Shown piece by piece: positions 12,124-24,151 of a stretch of 64,000 nt of DNA. Position numbers and translations under genes: made by a program. The stretch lies in assembly GCF_019399895.1 (NCBI RefSeq), contig NC_091882.1, forward strand, positions 3,224,001 through 3,288,000, given 5' to 3'. The DNA is from Cardiocondyla obscurior (lineage: Eukaryota; Arthropoda; Insecta; Hymenoptera; Formicidae). The notes beneath the pieces were generated by a model. That model saw only the letters and a program-made list of their open reading frames with translations. It did no database searches and was not told the DNA's origin. The stretch's first letter is position 1, and each line of letters opens with the position of its first letter.

Positions 12124-12549
12124 CACGGGTGTTGGCGTACTAGAGGGTGAGTCTGCATGTGTACGCGGCGCGGAATGGGTAGCGCCCCGACCGGGCGAGT
12201 GGAGGCAGCGAGGGTGGGAATAGGTCGGGGTACGTTTGTCCGTGCGCGAAAGTTCGCCGGCAGCATCCAGTGACATCGCGGAGCTCGGCGTGCGCGTATC
12301 GGTCACCGCGCGGGAGGATCAAAGTTACGATTTTTCAAATCTGCCGCGCGTCAACCTCGAGCAAGTAACGAACCGTAGTTGGTACGCGGAAAAAAAAAAA
12401 AAAGTAGTTCGTCCCGTACGCGAAACGATATCGCGCCGATTCTCTCGTTCCGTCGCGAGCCCGATAATCGAGCGGCGATCCTCCCGTTTTTGACTCCCGC
12501 CGCCGGAGGATAGTGCTTATTCTCGATGTGACGGTGCACGTCGACGACA

Positions 12550-12559
12550 TATAATAAAA
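12550..12559 (+). promoter_or_regulatory. TATA-like element upstream of a candidate 5' UTR exon
   Basis: TATAATAAAA lies in otherwise GC-rich surroundings (12120-12540 upstream, 12620-12900 downstream). It is at a plausible distance from a transcription start inside the candidate exon that ends at 12916. This is motif resemblance only. Confidence 0.25.
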
Positions 12560-12579
12560 AGGATAAAAGTAATTAAATT

Positions 12580-12916
12580 AGTTTAGGAAAAATTTAATTA
12601 ATAGAGCCGTGCGTGATTTTTAACGGTGATGCGTATTGATACATGCGTGGCACGATGCGACGACGGGGATGATTTTCGGGATCTAGTGAATAGTGGGTGA
12701 GAGGGTCGCAAATCGCCGTGACCGCCGATGACAGCTCGTGACACCACGTGTTCGCGACGTCATTCGAAGACGACGACGACGACGGCGACGGTGACGACCG
12801 AGGGTGACGTTGGGCGCCGGGACAATCTGTCGCGGCGATGCCGTGATGCGTGTAACATGTGTGCAAGCTGCATCTGGCAGTGCGTTTTGATCGAGTGTTA
12901 AGGATTGACGGCTCAG
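12580..12916 (+). other. Candidate non-coding first exon of the sidestep-family gene
   Basis: A donor (GGCTCAG then GTAAAC) follows position 12916. The sequence before it is CpG-rich, with a GAC trinucleotide repeat, and contains no long protein-like frame, as expected of an insect 5' UTR. The next strong acceptor with a start codon behind it on the + strand is at 20251, which would give a 7.3-kb leader intron. The 5' limit is arbitrary. The promoter could equally lie elsewhere or left of the window. Confidence 0.3.
12769..12799. repeat. GAC/GGC trinucleotide repeat
   Basis: A run of imperfect GAC units, interrupted by GGC and GGT, lies within the candidate first exon. Such repeats are common in insect leader sequences and near promoters. 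Confidence 0.7.
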
Positions 12917-15900
12917 GTAAACAGTTCTAATTCCATTTCGTTACCTAACGACGCTCATCGTATCGTATCTCGCTATGTTCAGTGTGCTTTCGTCTTTGAA
13001 AAATGGGAGGTTTATTCAGAGGTGTGGTCCGCACTTAATATCGCGCTTCTTCGTTCATTTCGACTTCGCTGTCAGTCTTTATAGAAGTGTTAATTATCTA
13101 GGTATTAATTTATTTTAATTTGTAATATTAACTGTATATTTTCAACATCACTATCAAGGTAATGAAATATTTTTTTAAGATAAATTATCAAATATTTTTG
13201 CGCTTTATTATAATTTGTTATATTTTTAATTTGATGTAATTTCAAAATTATATTTTAGTAGAATAAAAAGCACAAGATTAATTAAAAAATTTTTGTTTTA
13301 TAATGACTCAACATACGGCTTATTTTATAACAGTTCGTCCATTATAATTTATTAGTTTCTCGATGTAATTTATAATTTCGGCATAAAACGTGCGGACGTT
13401 TTTGCTGAATATAAATGCAACATACCCACAAGAAAGTAAATGCGACGCGGAAAAAAATACCGAGGTTGATTTGTAAATGCATTCGATGTCTATATTCGTG
13501 TTGCGATATTACGAAAGTTAAATAACAGTCGCTATAGAAAATCAAACATACACCGCCAGGGCCAATAAGCTCCCCTCGAAATTATATTGACAGAGAATGC
13601 ATTGATGGCAAGCCGCAAAAGCATTTTCCGTTCCGAGTCCAGTAAAACATTAACAGTCGAAAGGATAGATGCGCTACGCTTCAGTTATTATTCGTTTTCT
13701 GTCTTCGAAGTGATTACTGCACAATGTAATAGCTAGGTTTTCGATAAATGTATACGAATAAAGCAAAACACGCCGTTTGTTACTCGTAAAAAGATTGCGT
13801 TCAAACGAAATCAATAGTATCTCAGTTCGTTAGCTTGCTGATTAATCGTTCGCATTAATACTTTATCCCCGTTTATTTTTAATTAAAAAAAAAAAAATTA
13901 TTATAATAATAATTCATCGATCTTGCATATTGCGACGCTGAGAAATATATCTAATTGCAAGTACAAATATATAAAAATCTAAAGTATATCGTACTATGTC
14001 TTACTGTGTCTTCCTATGTCTGAAAATTGTGGCTTGCATTTATTCAGAACGCGGTCACGGCTCAATTGCTTTGTCATATACGTTGCTTATTTGACGGCAA
14101 ACTGATTACTGTCGGTACAGCGAGACATATAGCCGTTATTATGGCGAGTTAAAAGTCTTTTTTATTCACTATTTATTGGTGCACGTGTAATGATCACATT
14201 GTACTAGGCATTCCCCGCGAAATTGAATGCATACGTGAATTGGCCTGCGGACGGAAAATGAATTTCAATCAGCATGCGGTGAAAAATATTCCCAATTCTT
14301 GGTGACAATCGATCATTATTTGATAATTTATAACGCCGATCTACAAACATACAAATGGGACTATGAATACGAAAGCAAGTAATTTAATAACAGTATTTTC
14401 ATTACTTCAACGTACCGCTGTTTATTACTATTAAATAAGATTCTGCATCTGTTTTCCAGTTTTTAATTTTTAACTTTTAATGCATAAAAAAAAAAATTAT
14501 TTCTTAAATAAAATAAAATCTTATCCGACATTTTATAAACAATGAAAAGCAACTTTGTTAATTAGCTACTTTGCTCGTTAAAACTGTTCTCTCGCCATCG
14601 GCTGTTTCTAGAGTGCTAGAGCTTTTTCTTTTCCCGCTCTTCTAATTCTTTTTGCTTGCGACATTTGAACATGCAACATTCAAATAACGTCGGAAGAAAC
14701 AGTACGACTTCTTGTCAGACAAATAACGCTTTTAAAAAGAAGCCCGTCTTCGTAAACTTGCAAAGCATTACCAACGAAGGTAGAAATAGCTGTCTGTTCG
14801 AAACTTCCGTGGTTTATTACAATTTACGGCGCGATGCGGCGAGATTAAAAAAAAAAAGAAAGAAAGAAAGAGAAAAAAAAAAATGAGGGAGTGTATTTTC
14901 ATTGACTGACTGTACATTTGAGACAAATTAAGTGATCTGCGTGCCGTAAGCTAAACTCCTACGAAGACATTTGGGGTTGAGGCAGAAGCGACATACTTTA
15001 CTTTCGTAATATGGACGGCACGTTTATTCGGGGCGGAACTTGCGCGAGCGATTGACCTAAAATTCCGAGGAGCATGTTTCGTTGCGAGCGAGCTTTCGAC
15101 AAATTCGTTGCCTCAGTTTCGTGAACGGCCCGCCGCCTTTTCGTGTTCTACGAAAACTTGTTAGAACACGATCCCTATCTCCACTTCGAGACATCGAAGA
15201 CGTGTTTGTTGTTGCAATGTCTCTTTGGTGAAGTTTTCGCTAAGCTGTGAGGAGCCAGACTCCAGACACGAGAGTACTATGTGTATTACTAGGTGTATTA
15301 TATATTTATGCTCGTTAACATTTATTAAAATTTATTATATTTAAAAGTTGTAAGGAAAATTTTTTATTTGCTTAGAAGCAAGTTCTTTTCTTTTTTTTTT
15401 TTTTTTAACTTATTAAATTGTCCGATATTGGTCACCGATTTCGGTCTATACGTCGCTATCGAGCACTCGTTTCTGACGTCTGTCAAGACGAATTTCCGCG
15501 GATTTCTCCTTCGATCTTTAAGGTCGCATCAGGGAGGTCGCTCCCGCGAACTCGAACCCCGGTAATGGCCGTTTAAGAGCTCTGTGAAAAGCCCAGAAAG
15601 CGGCTGGAGGTTCCTCGATATCTCGTCTATCGGAATTTCCTAAGGTAGCTATTCTCTCAGTTCACTCCAAACCCCATTATTCTTCGCGCTAATTCGACGT
15701 CATGATTATTAACTGGGAACTTACGATTCTCTTTCGAGTTTACTAGAGTCTGCGTGATTGACAGGTAGGATTCCACGGCCGTTACATCGAAAACGATACC
15801 GCCTCCTTTACGATTTTTAATTTAGGAAAATAGAACCTGAACCGCGCGCGCTAACAGTGAAAAGAAAAGTTGCAGTAATGCACTTGTTCAGTTTATTTAG

Positions 15901-18900
15901 TTTGCTTTGATATTCTTTGGCGCAGCTGAGGATATACTTCTTATCACTAGAATCGTAATCTTCGTACTACGGTTATCGTCTCGGAATGTTTTCTCGAAGT
16001 GCTTCGAAGGGAATCCTTTGTCGCGTAATGGTTGTAATACGGCGAAGGTAGGTAGAGCTAACTCGGCGTGTCCGAACACGTCGGAGGAACAACTCTCCTT
16101 TCCGGCCGTACTAACGCGGGGTTGTAACCACTTTCCGGCGTTCGCTTCGAGTGCGCACATCGATAGAGACAAAAGCCGAGGAGAGAAAATAGCCGGTAAG
16201 AACAAAAAGTACTTACGGAGCACAAGAGATGTATCCTACAATGTCGACGCAACGTCCGCGTGGTTGTTCCGATGACGTTCACTACCTGTCGTTAGAAATC
16301 GAATCACCGGCAGTCTCCTCGCTTCATTTACTCGCCATGAAATTTTATTGTAAGAAAAGTCCTATCTTGATTTATCAATTTTAATACACCTGCACGATTG
16401 CGCTATCTTTTTCTTGTTCCGTTGTCGAAATGTGATTCGTTATTGCAATACCGTCGACGAAAGATTGAGAACAGAGGGGCCGTTTTAATACCGAAAATTT
16501 AGAAAAAAAAAGAAAAATAATTGGACGAATGTTATTACGAGAGGAAAAAAACTTTGAATTTATGGTATACTTAGCATTATTCGGGAAAATCTTTTGGAAA
16601 AGCGGAAGAATAAAATAAAAAAAATAACGAAGAAAAGTAGCCGCGGAAAGAATTCTCGTCGAAAATCAACATTGATACAATTTTTGCCATTCCGTTCATT
16701 CCGCTATTGATTTTACAGAAATTATTCGGGCAAAGTTTAGATGCTCTTTGAGTCGCCAATTTATACATTTATACTTTAAGCGGGCGATGCTTGTCGCGTT
16801 TGTCTGCTTTTCAGCCGGAAATGGAAAGTTTGTTTTATATTCGAGGCGTAAAAATACAAGAGGTAAAGCATCGAGAGTTACAAGATGTGAGAAGATGAAA
16901 GGAATTTCAATTATTACTCGAGCATCGAAACCTTCGCTTTATCAGAAAAAAAAGAAAAAAAAAAAGAAAAATAAACATGCGCATTAAAACGACCACGTCG
17001 AAATTTCGCCGCCCATCAGCGGAGGTTAATCGAGTAAACAACGCAAAAAGCCAGCTGGGTGTTTCAATAACCAACGGAATTATCGATAAAAATTATCGAT
17101 AGAAATATCACAGATAGTATCGGAAAAATTGTGCATATTTTATCGGAAGCGACATTTTATTTAAAAAATGCAAAACTGGTGCAAGATATGTTCAAAGATA
17201 AATAAGCAATAAATTTCATTAGCTCAAAGTATTTTTTTTTTTTTTTTTGTTGTAATGACTTCAGGCTGCGTCGATAATTTTGATAATTACCATTGATATG
17301 CGGCGAAATCTTATCGGGCTGCTTAACTAATCGTCATAACCGACAATTCAGCCGCGAGGGATGCGGAATCTCGGTCTCTTCTCTATCTACGGTATTCCTA
17401 CGTTAAATGTACCCGCGACTTTATTCTGTATCATTCTCGCATTCTCCTCGCGGAATCACCACGTTCGCGAACCTCGTCAGCTAAAGGAAGTGACGTGGAT
17501 CGTTGAAACATCGATCTCATGCTTCATTCTCGAGGGGTATAGTATGCTCGTCACTTTACAACTCGCCGGAAATGACCGAAAGCGTTAGACTGCACGATCC
17601 TTGGACGAGCAGGCAAAAAGGTAGAAAGGAATAGATAAGAATCGAGAATAACGAGTTGCCGATGAGACAGAATTCTCGATTAAATCTGGCGGCGACCAGC
17701 GGCCCCTCGACTAAACCAACCGTGTAAAATTCAATTCTACTTTTTTTTTCCTCTCCCCCCTTTTTCTTTTTTTTTTTTTTTCTATCTCTGCCGTCGCTAT
17801 CTGGTCAATTTTCGATAATTCGATTCTTACGGAATCGTCCTTAATTTTTCATTATTAGCCGTTGCGATCTTGTCTTCCATCAGTTTCACTCGAAAAGTTT
17901 GCGAGAGATTGAAAAGAAAAGTTTCAAGATTACAGCTCCATGCTCGTGCTATTTTTTTTTTTTTTTTATAGGATTACATAAAGGAATTTGGAATTTCTCG
18001 AATTCTGTTCATCGTCGTTACAACCTACGCGCAGGTAAACAGTGTTTGCTATTTCGTTCGTGTCGACACCGATTTTCCGCGACTTTGTTTATTCGCGCTG
18101 AACACTTCCGGGGGGCTTTTCGTCAAACAACATAGTTGCGCTCTCATCGGGCTTCGATTGCGGCATAGCATTTATTTTTTTTAGCAAGTGCGTAATGTAT
18201 CGTGAAGCATTTGCCTTTGTACAACATCATTATTCGGGTGGAAGTGCAATATTGATTCGATTCATGGCGATTCTTTGATACTATTATTATTTTCCTTATA
18301 ATCATTACACCGCTGCTCTACGTTTACTTTTACAATTAGATAACCATAAAAATTTCCCATAACCTCACAAGCTATACTTTGCGAAAATTAATCTTCACGC
18401 CGGAAAACATTTATACAACACGATAAATATATTCAAAAATAGTTGATTTCTCGTACGCGTATTTATTTCATACAGTAAACATATGGTCATTTGTTGAATT
18501 TATTGTGTAAATTTAACTGATTGTTTTAAACAACATATGTTTTCGCGTTAAAAAGCGGGTACATTTATTAAATAAAATCGACGTTACTTGATTTATTGTT
18601 TCGCATCTACTTATGTAATCCAATTAATGCATTCGAAATTTATCGCCCGAATTAGCACGAGTTTTTCTGTCTCTCCTCTCAAAAAAAAAAAAAAAAAATA
18701 GCGCGAAAATGACAGAAGACAAACAGCGACAGTTATAGTTAATTTATCGCTTGCTCGCGATTTACAAGTGACTATTCAGCGACGTTCGAAATGACGAGAC
18801 GGTTGCCTCGATGAACCGGCCCATGCGTCTGCGAGACTCGGAGTAATAACTTGCGTTGTTCCCGAAAAGGATACCGTTCACCTGGCGCGTCCCGTAGATT

Positions 18901-20251
18901 TCCCACGAGTTTCACGATATGCGCGAAGCTTCGGTGGATCCGGACATTTTTCTCACCGTGCATCATCATTACTTTCATTCGCGATTCTCTCTTCGACGAC
19001 GCGCCAAATCTATCGTGAAGAAAAATGCATCGCGAGACGCGGACAATTTTCTATTATAATCGGGGACGATATCGCACAATCGATTGCGCATCCGTCGGTT
19101 CGTTCGCGCCCGTAGCTTTGCTCGCCTTTCTCGGGGAATCTCGCGGAAATCCCCGCCATTGTTCCGCCTTTTCGCAGCGACGTATCTCACGTTGGAAAGA
19201 ATGGCCCGCGCGAAAGAACGGGACGGCGCCGAGCTTCCACGGTCGGTTGTCATCGAAACGATTTCAAAGAGACGTTCGGTAACTCCCAAAAATAATAGAA
19301 ACGCTGGATACGTCGCGCAAACACGGTGCAGGAGAGTATGAATATTTTTTTGTTACAAGTAAACAAGCCTTTTCGATTTTTTTTTTTTCTTTTTCTTTCA
19401 AGTCATCGTGATATCTTTAAACTCGTGAGAAATGAACGACGAATGGAAAAGGAAGAATTAAATTTGTGTACTATATTGTTGACGGAAAACACATGTTTAA
19501 ATGATTGTGTTGTAATATGACTAACTTGAGAGGATTTTACTTTTCAAATTTCTTGCCTTTAAATTTTTCGTAAAATTAATTTGTTATTTGAATTCAGTTT
19601 TAATTAATAGAATTAAATAAAAAGGCGGTTTATTAATCGAAAATTGTAGGAAAGTTATTGAATCTTTTACTTAGCAACATTTACACTTTTACGTAGCAAT
19701 CGTGCAAAATTTATTGAAGTAGGTACATCTGTTACAAAAATTTCCGGAAAAGGCAAAATATTCGATAGCATTTTTGACACGTGTTGTTTGGAATGATCGA
19801 TTGACTCTGGTTTTAACGGAGCTCCATCCTGATAAACCGTCGATCGTTGTTAATCCGATAGCGTCGTACGCGCCAAACGCGGCGGCGAAATTAACAATAA
19901 ACGCGTCACGCGTTATCAAACGTGGCTGTTCCTACTAAATGCCAGCTACATGTGTCGATGCTATCGCGGCGTGAAATTTCACTGAAAACGATTCAAATAA
20001 AACGTTGTTCATCCAGAAATTCGAAATTTCATACGTGCGTTTGAAGCTTTCAACATCATCTGCTCTCCTTGAGACTTTAGGATATATAATGATTTTTTAT
20101 TTTTTCGCAAAACGAAAAAAAAATTGCACAAAAATATTTGATATAAAACTTTAAGCGTATTTTAAACTCATAAAGAAGAATATATATTTTTATAAAATTT
20201 AAGGGCATCTTACTTTCTTTTTATTAATAATAGTTTCTTTCTTGTTAACAG
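12917..20251 (+). other. Putative leader intron or upstream sequence of the sidestep-family gene
   Basis: This is mostly AT-rich, with A- or T-rich tracts at 13885-13900, 14846-14884, 17230-17250, 17770-17785, 17950-17968 and 18681-18700. Two segments (15420-16280 and 18760-19340) are richer in CpG and open on both strands, which reflects base composition and not coding. It ends in a good acceptor, TTTCTTTCTTGTTAACAG. Nothing else is recognised. Confidence 0.4.
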
Positions 20252-20331
20252 AGTTCATTGTCTGAGAATCGAATGAGACGCGAAATGCGTTAGGATGGTA
20301 CGAGGGTGAAATCACCAAGACGTTCGTCAGT
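20252..20331 (+). other. 5' UTR part of the first coding exon, with three upstream ATGs
   Basis: The exon opens after the CAG acceptor at 20249-20251. Before the main start it holds an ATG at 20273 and a second, in the same frame, at 20285, both ended by TAG at 20291. A third ATG at 20295 is ended by TGA at 20307. These 3- to 6-codon frames precede the main start without overlapping it. They are expected to lower translation of the main frame, as known for upstream open reading frames in general. Confidence 0.65.
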
Positions 20332-20449
20332 ATGCTGCTGATATTGATAGTGGTGACGTGCATCGAGATATCAACGCTCGCCAATGCACAGTCGAAGGGA
20401 ACGACTTCTTTCGAAAATGACGCGAACAGCGACGAACCCGAACACCCAA
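20332..20449 (+). CDS. Sidestep-family protein, exon with start codon and signal peptide
   Basis: The start at 20332 has A at -3 and opens 39 codons plus one base. Residues 1-16 give a hydrophobic stretch (M-L-L-I-L-I-V-V-T-C-I-E-I-S-T-L), followed by A-N-A, which fits signal peptidase cleavage after Ala19. Residues 20-39 are a polar, acidic linker ending E-P-E-H-P. The donor is consensus (CCCAA then GTAAGT), phase 1. Joined to the exon at 41217, the reading continues straight into an Ig domain. The protein is therefore secreted or, as is usual in this family, anchored in the plasma membrane with the Ig domains outside. In Drosophila, Sidestep guides motor axons by binding Beat receptors; that role is family knowledge, not seen here. 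The exon alone would not identify the gene. Confidence 0.8.
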
Positions 20450-22093
20450 GTAAGTACAATATATTCCGAAGACATTAAAAAAACAAAAAGAAATCAAAAA
20501 AAGAAATAGAAAACATGGGTTATGCATGAGACTGCCAACTATTTATCTTGTAAAATAATTTACGAATATAAGTTAGAAGCAAAAATTGTTCGAAACAGCA
20601 ACTAAGTTATTTGCTGTTTGACTTGTCCACACGTTGGCGTTGCACAAACCAATTATTTAGGGTACTTGTGCTCAGTAGTTTGACCGAGTTTTGGGTTACT
20701 CTACCCACCGTGAGTGACGGTTAACTAGATATTGACAAATACGAGTCTGACTTAGTTATTAGCCTAAAACCCAGCTTAGCTACACGTGTAAATAGCGCCC
20801 GTTGAAATAACGGCATTGCTTAATCTTCTTATAAACGTGCGAAATGCGTAACGAGCTAATTGGCGGAAGAATTGAAACGCGCCGAATATTGTCCGCGAGC
20901 GCGAGCGCGTTTTTCTTTCCGGCGGCATCATACGAGCGTAATGCATTTTTTTTTTCCCACGTGTGTATACGTGCACAATGAATCGCTGAGCACAATTTGG
21001 CGAAATGGCCGTGGGAACGCATTTCAGCGCTAGGACGATCCCTTTGGCCGATTTACGACGCGCAAGCCAACCGAGGCAATGGCGAAACGTCGAGAGGGTA
21101 AACCACTCGTGGAAATTGCCGCGCGTGAGTGCGAAACTTTTTTTTTCTTTCTCCTTTTTTTTTTTTCTTTTTAAATTTATTCGCGTACCGCTGGCGGAAT
21201 ATTAAGATTAACGTTCAAAGCCGGTGAAAGGAGGAGCACAGTGGAGCGAAGTGGATGAGCCGATTCGCGCTAACTTCGACGATAAAGTTCTTCGAAACAT
21301 ATCGAGATCGCAATTACCGGCCGCCCACCCACAGACGAGAATCGACGGCGAAAGTTGCGAAGATCGACCCCCTAGTTGCTTTAAATTTCCATGCTTCACT
21401 TTCGCGAAGTTCTCTCGAGAAGTTTGATGATCGCGTCGACAAGAGTGACACTTCTTCTATCCCAGGAGAGTAATGTTCCGTCTCTCGGTTTACGCACCGT
21501 TCGCCGTCTAGGACGCGGCTATCAATTCGCTTTGAGTCGTATGAATTTTTACAAATTTTTTTTATTCCCGCTACCGAACGATCTTTTGCATCCTGCTTCG
21601 TTATCCGCTTTAGTTTGCATTTTTTTTTATTGTTTCATATATTTCAATGCACTTTATTCGAAAGAACGGAAAGCAACGGAATAATATTTTTTTTTTAATT
21701 TTATTTCGATTGCTCATTTTCTATTGTTGCAAATATTTTTATTCGAATATATTATTCGTTTATGCGAAAAAGAAAAAAATAATAATAAATAAAAAAAAAA
21801 GTTTTGTCGACTAAACTTTTTTAACGCGGAAGATTCTTAAAATCTGTTATTGAAGTTCATAAAATAATTAACTGGGACGAAAGCAATACTAACAAATTAT
21901 GTGGCCTCGCGTGTCGACTGCCCGTTGGAAGTTTATACTGGCAAAAGCTCGGCGTACTTTATAAGTTCTCCGCACGAGGCCAAACTAATTAGATATGTAT
22001 GAATAGCCCGAGCGTCGGTCGGGGACATATAATTAATGCGGCCCGCCGGCTAAGTGAGAAATTAATTATAATATGGAAATTGGAGTTGTGTGT

Positions 22094-22146
22094 GTTCTCT
22101 CTCGCACTCTCTCTATCTCTCTCTCTCTCTTTCTCTCTTTCTTTCT
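22094..22146. repeat. CT-rich microsatellite
   Basis: An imperfect CT run with a CTTT-rich tail, preceded by a short TG run. It reads as a serine/leucine repeat in a chance frame, which should not be taken for protein. Confidence 0.85.
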
Positions 22147-23016
22147 GGCTCTTGTGTGTGTCTTCTCGCTCCGTTTCTCTATTATTACATGCTAAAACTC
22201 TGACCATGCGGGCCTCTATCTTTCGGCACTGTAAAAGATCCCGATGTAGATGGATGCAACTATATACGCGCGTGTTCCGCGCAGCGAACGGCATCGCGCT
22301 CTCTTTTCAAAAAAGAATCTTTTTTGCGCATGATAAAACCATCAGCTCCTTAGAGCGAATTTATCGCCGTACGTGACTGCCTACGCGAACGTCACCCGCG
22401 AAACATTCCCGTATAATTCGTCGTCGGAGCTTAATTTCGCGGGTGTTATTTTATCGCGCGCCATCGCGGACTTAAAATCGGCATAACTATATATCCTCTC
22501 GTTTATAGTTTTAAATAGTTTATTCTAAAAGTTATTCCGGAAGCTCGAACGGGAGATCGCATCGTCGGATTATAGAGATCACGTAAGTAACGCGCAAGTT
22601 TAGCTTCCCGCGCGAGACGCATAATTTTCAGGCCATAATTAAATTACGCATCGTGGTGCTAATCCGAAAGTTGCAATTACATTTTCCTTTGTAAGGTATT
22701 GTAAATACCGCCGAATCTAAATTAGATCTTGCAATACGTTCTCTTATTTATTTTCGTCGTTTATCTGGCAAGCGCAGACTCCTTTGGCGGATGTACGTGT
22801 ATTTTTGAGAAAGTATTTGCTTTGCCTAAAATAAGCAGTATGTACTTTTGCTTGTATAACGTCGCATTGTGTAGATCAGTAACGACGGGTAGACGGATTC
22901 GTGCTTCAATCCAATGTTTCCCGTACGCGTTTCCTACGCGATGTCTTTCGCCAAACGGAATGTCAACATTTGCGTAATACGCAACGAAGCTCTCGAGGGA
23001 CTAATTTTTAACAAAT

Positions 23017-23060
23017 ATTTGACGTATCTTAAAATAAAATAAAATTTGACGTATCTTAAA
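23017..23060. repeat. Short direct duplication, 17 bp twice with 27-bp period
   Basis: ATTTGACGTATCTTAAA occurs at 23017-23033 and 23044-23060, separated by an A-rich spacer containing AAAAT units. Probably recent local slippage. Confidence 0.85.
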
Positions 23061-24071
23061 TAAGTAAAGTCGTCGATAAATCAGTATATCGAAAATAAAA
23101 AGGTGTTAAAAATCTGCTTTTTACAATAAAAAAAAAAAAGAGCTTGGTATTATTATTAAAATTATATTAAATTTTAATTTGTAAATTATACACTTACGAT
23201 AAGTTGGCAGATAAGTAATTTTTGTCGGGGTTTATTAATTTCATCGATTAACCATCGGGTTAACGATAATTTCGTTTCGCGGCCGAGCCCACAGGAGTTA
23301 CTCTCGCCAATAAGGGGCAAGTTCGAGCGAAGCAACTTCTAGAGGCTATCTCAGTTGAAGTTACGGGTTAACGGTAATCTCGTTGACGAGTCTAACATAC
23401 GGTCAGAATCCGCTCGACGAGTTCTGCAATTTTTGGGGTCAAAACCGCAACGTGCGAGCGCGCTAGGGCCTCGGCTCGTTAAGAAGTTCGCGAATAGCGG
23501 CAGCTCGTCGTGAGCGCAAGTACGTTACTCTCTTCAGGACTTGCTGTGGCTTATTTAGTCTCTCAATCCTTTAGGGGAACACTTAGATTTCTAATGCATA
23601 TATTTTCCGCTTTAAATCTCTGCCTAATTGAAGGGCGCGAGTTAAAATTAAAGTGGATACTTGAAGAAAGATTATAAGATAATGTAAATAATATATATGC
23701 AACCATCATTAATTTTTTTCTTTTTTTTTTTTAAATAAAAAAGTTGAGATTTCTTAAACGGTTTATTTGGCATAACGAGTAATGAATAAATTTTGCTTTT
23801 AAGTTGGATTCTTCGTGCCTCGCTTTATACTACTTTTTTTTCGAAATATAAAACAATGAGGAAGATAGTTTGCTTCTCGAGAAGCTAGTGAATTTTCTAA
23901 CAAAAACTCAGGCGCTTGAAAATCTCATTTTCATACTTCGACGCTGGCGCAGGTACGAAACTTATTCGATTAAAAGCTTGTGTAGATCGTTTCGAAGTCG
24001 CAAAAATGCGTCGCGCTGTATGGTTCGTAAATCGAGGTCGCCGCGGTCAACAGGCCCCTCTCGCTCGTTAA

Positions 24072-24151
24072 CGAGTTTGCCAAAGTCCCGTCTTGGGTAG
24101 CCTCGACAACGAGTTGGGGATTCCGCTTAACTCGTTGCTTTGGTAAACTCG
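24072..24151. repeat. Nested inverted repeat, 80 bp, able to fold as a two-part hairpin
   Basis: The outer arms are CGAGTTTGCCAAAG (24072-24085) and CTTTGGTAAACTCG (24138-24151). They pair over 14 positions with one G-T difference that RNA would tolerate as a wobble on one strand. The inner arms CAACGAGTT (24107-24115) and AACTCGTTG (24129-24137) are perfect. The right arms are adjacent, while a 21-base bulge separates the left arms. It may be a structured intronic RNA or a transposon-end remnant. Confidence 0.75.

Noticed and set aside
15897..16282. Overlapping long frames on both strands
   Set aside because: Both strands and several frames are open at once, which points to base composition; no splice sites or domains support either.
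20199..20527. Minus-strand open frames over the signal-peptide exon
   Set aside because: They are antisense shadows of the exon and its flanks; the + strand reading has splice sites and continues into an Ig domain.
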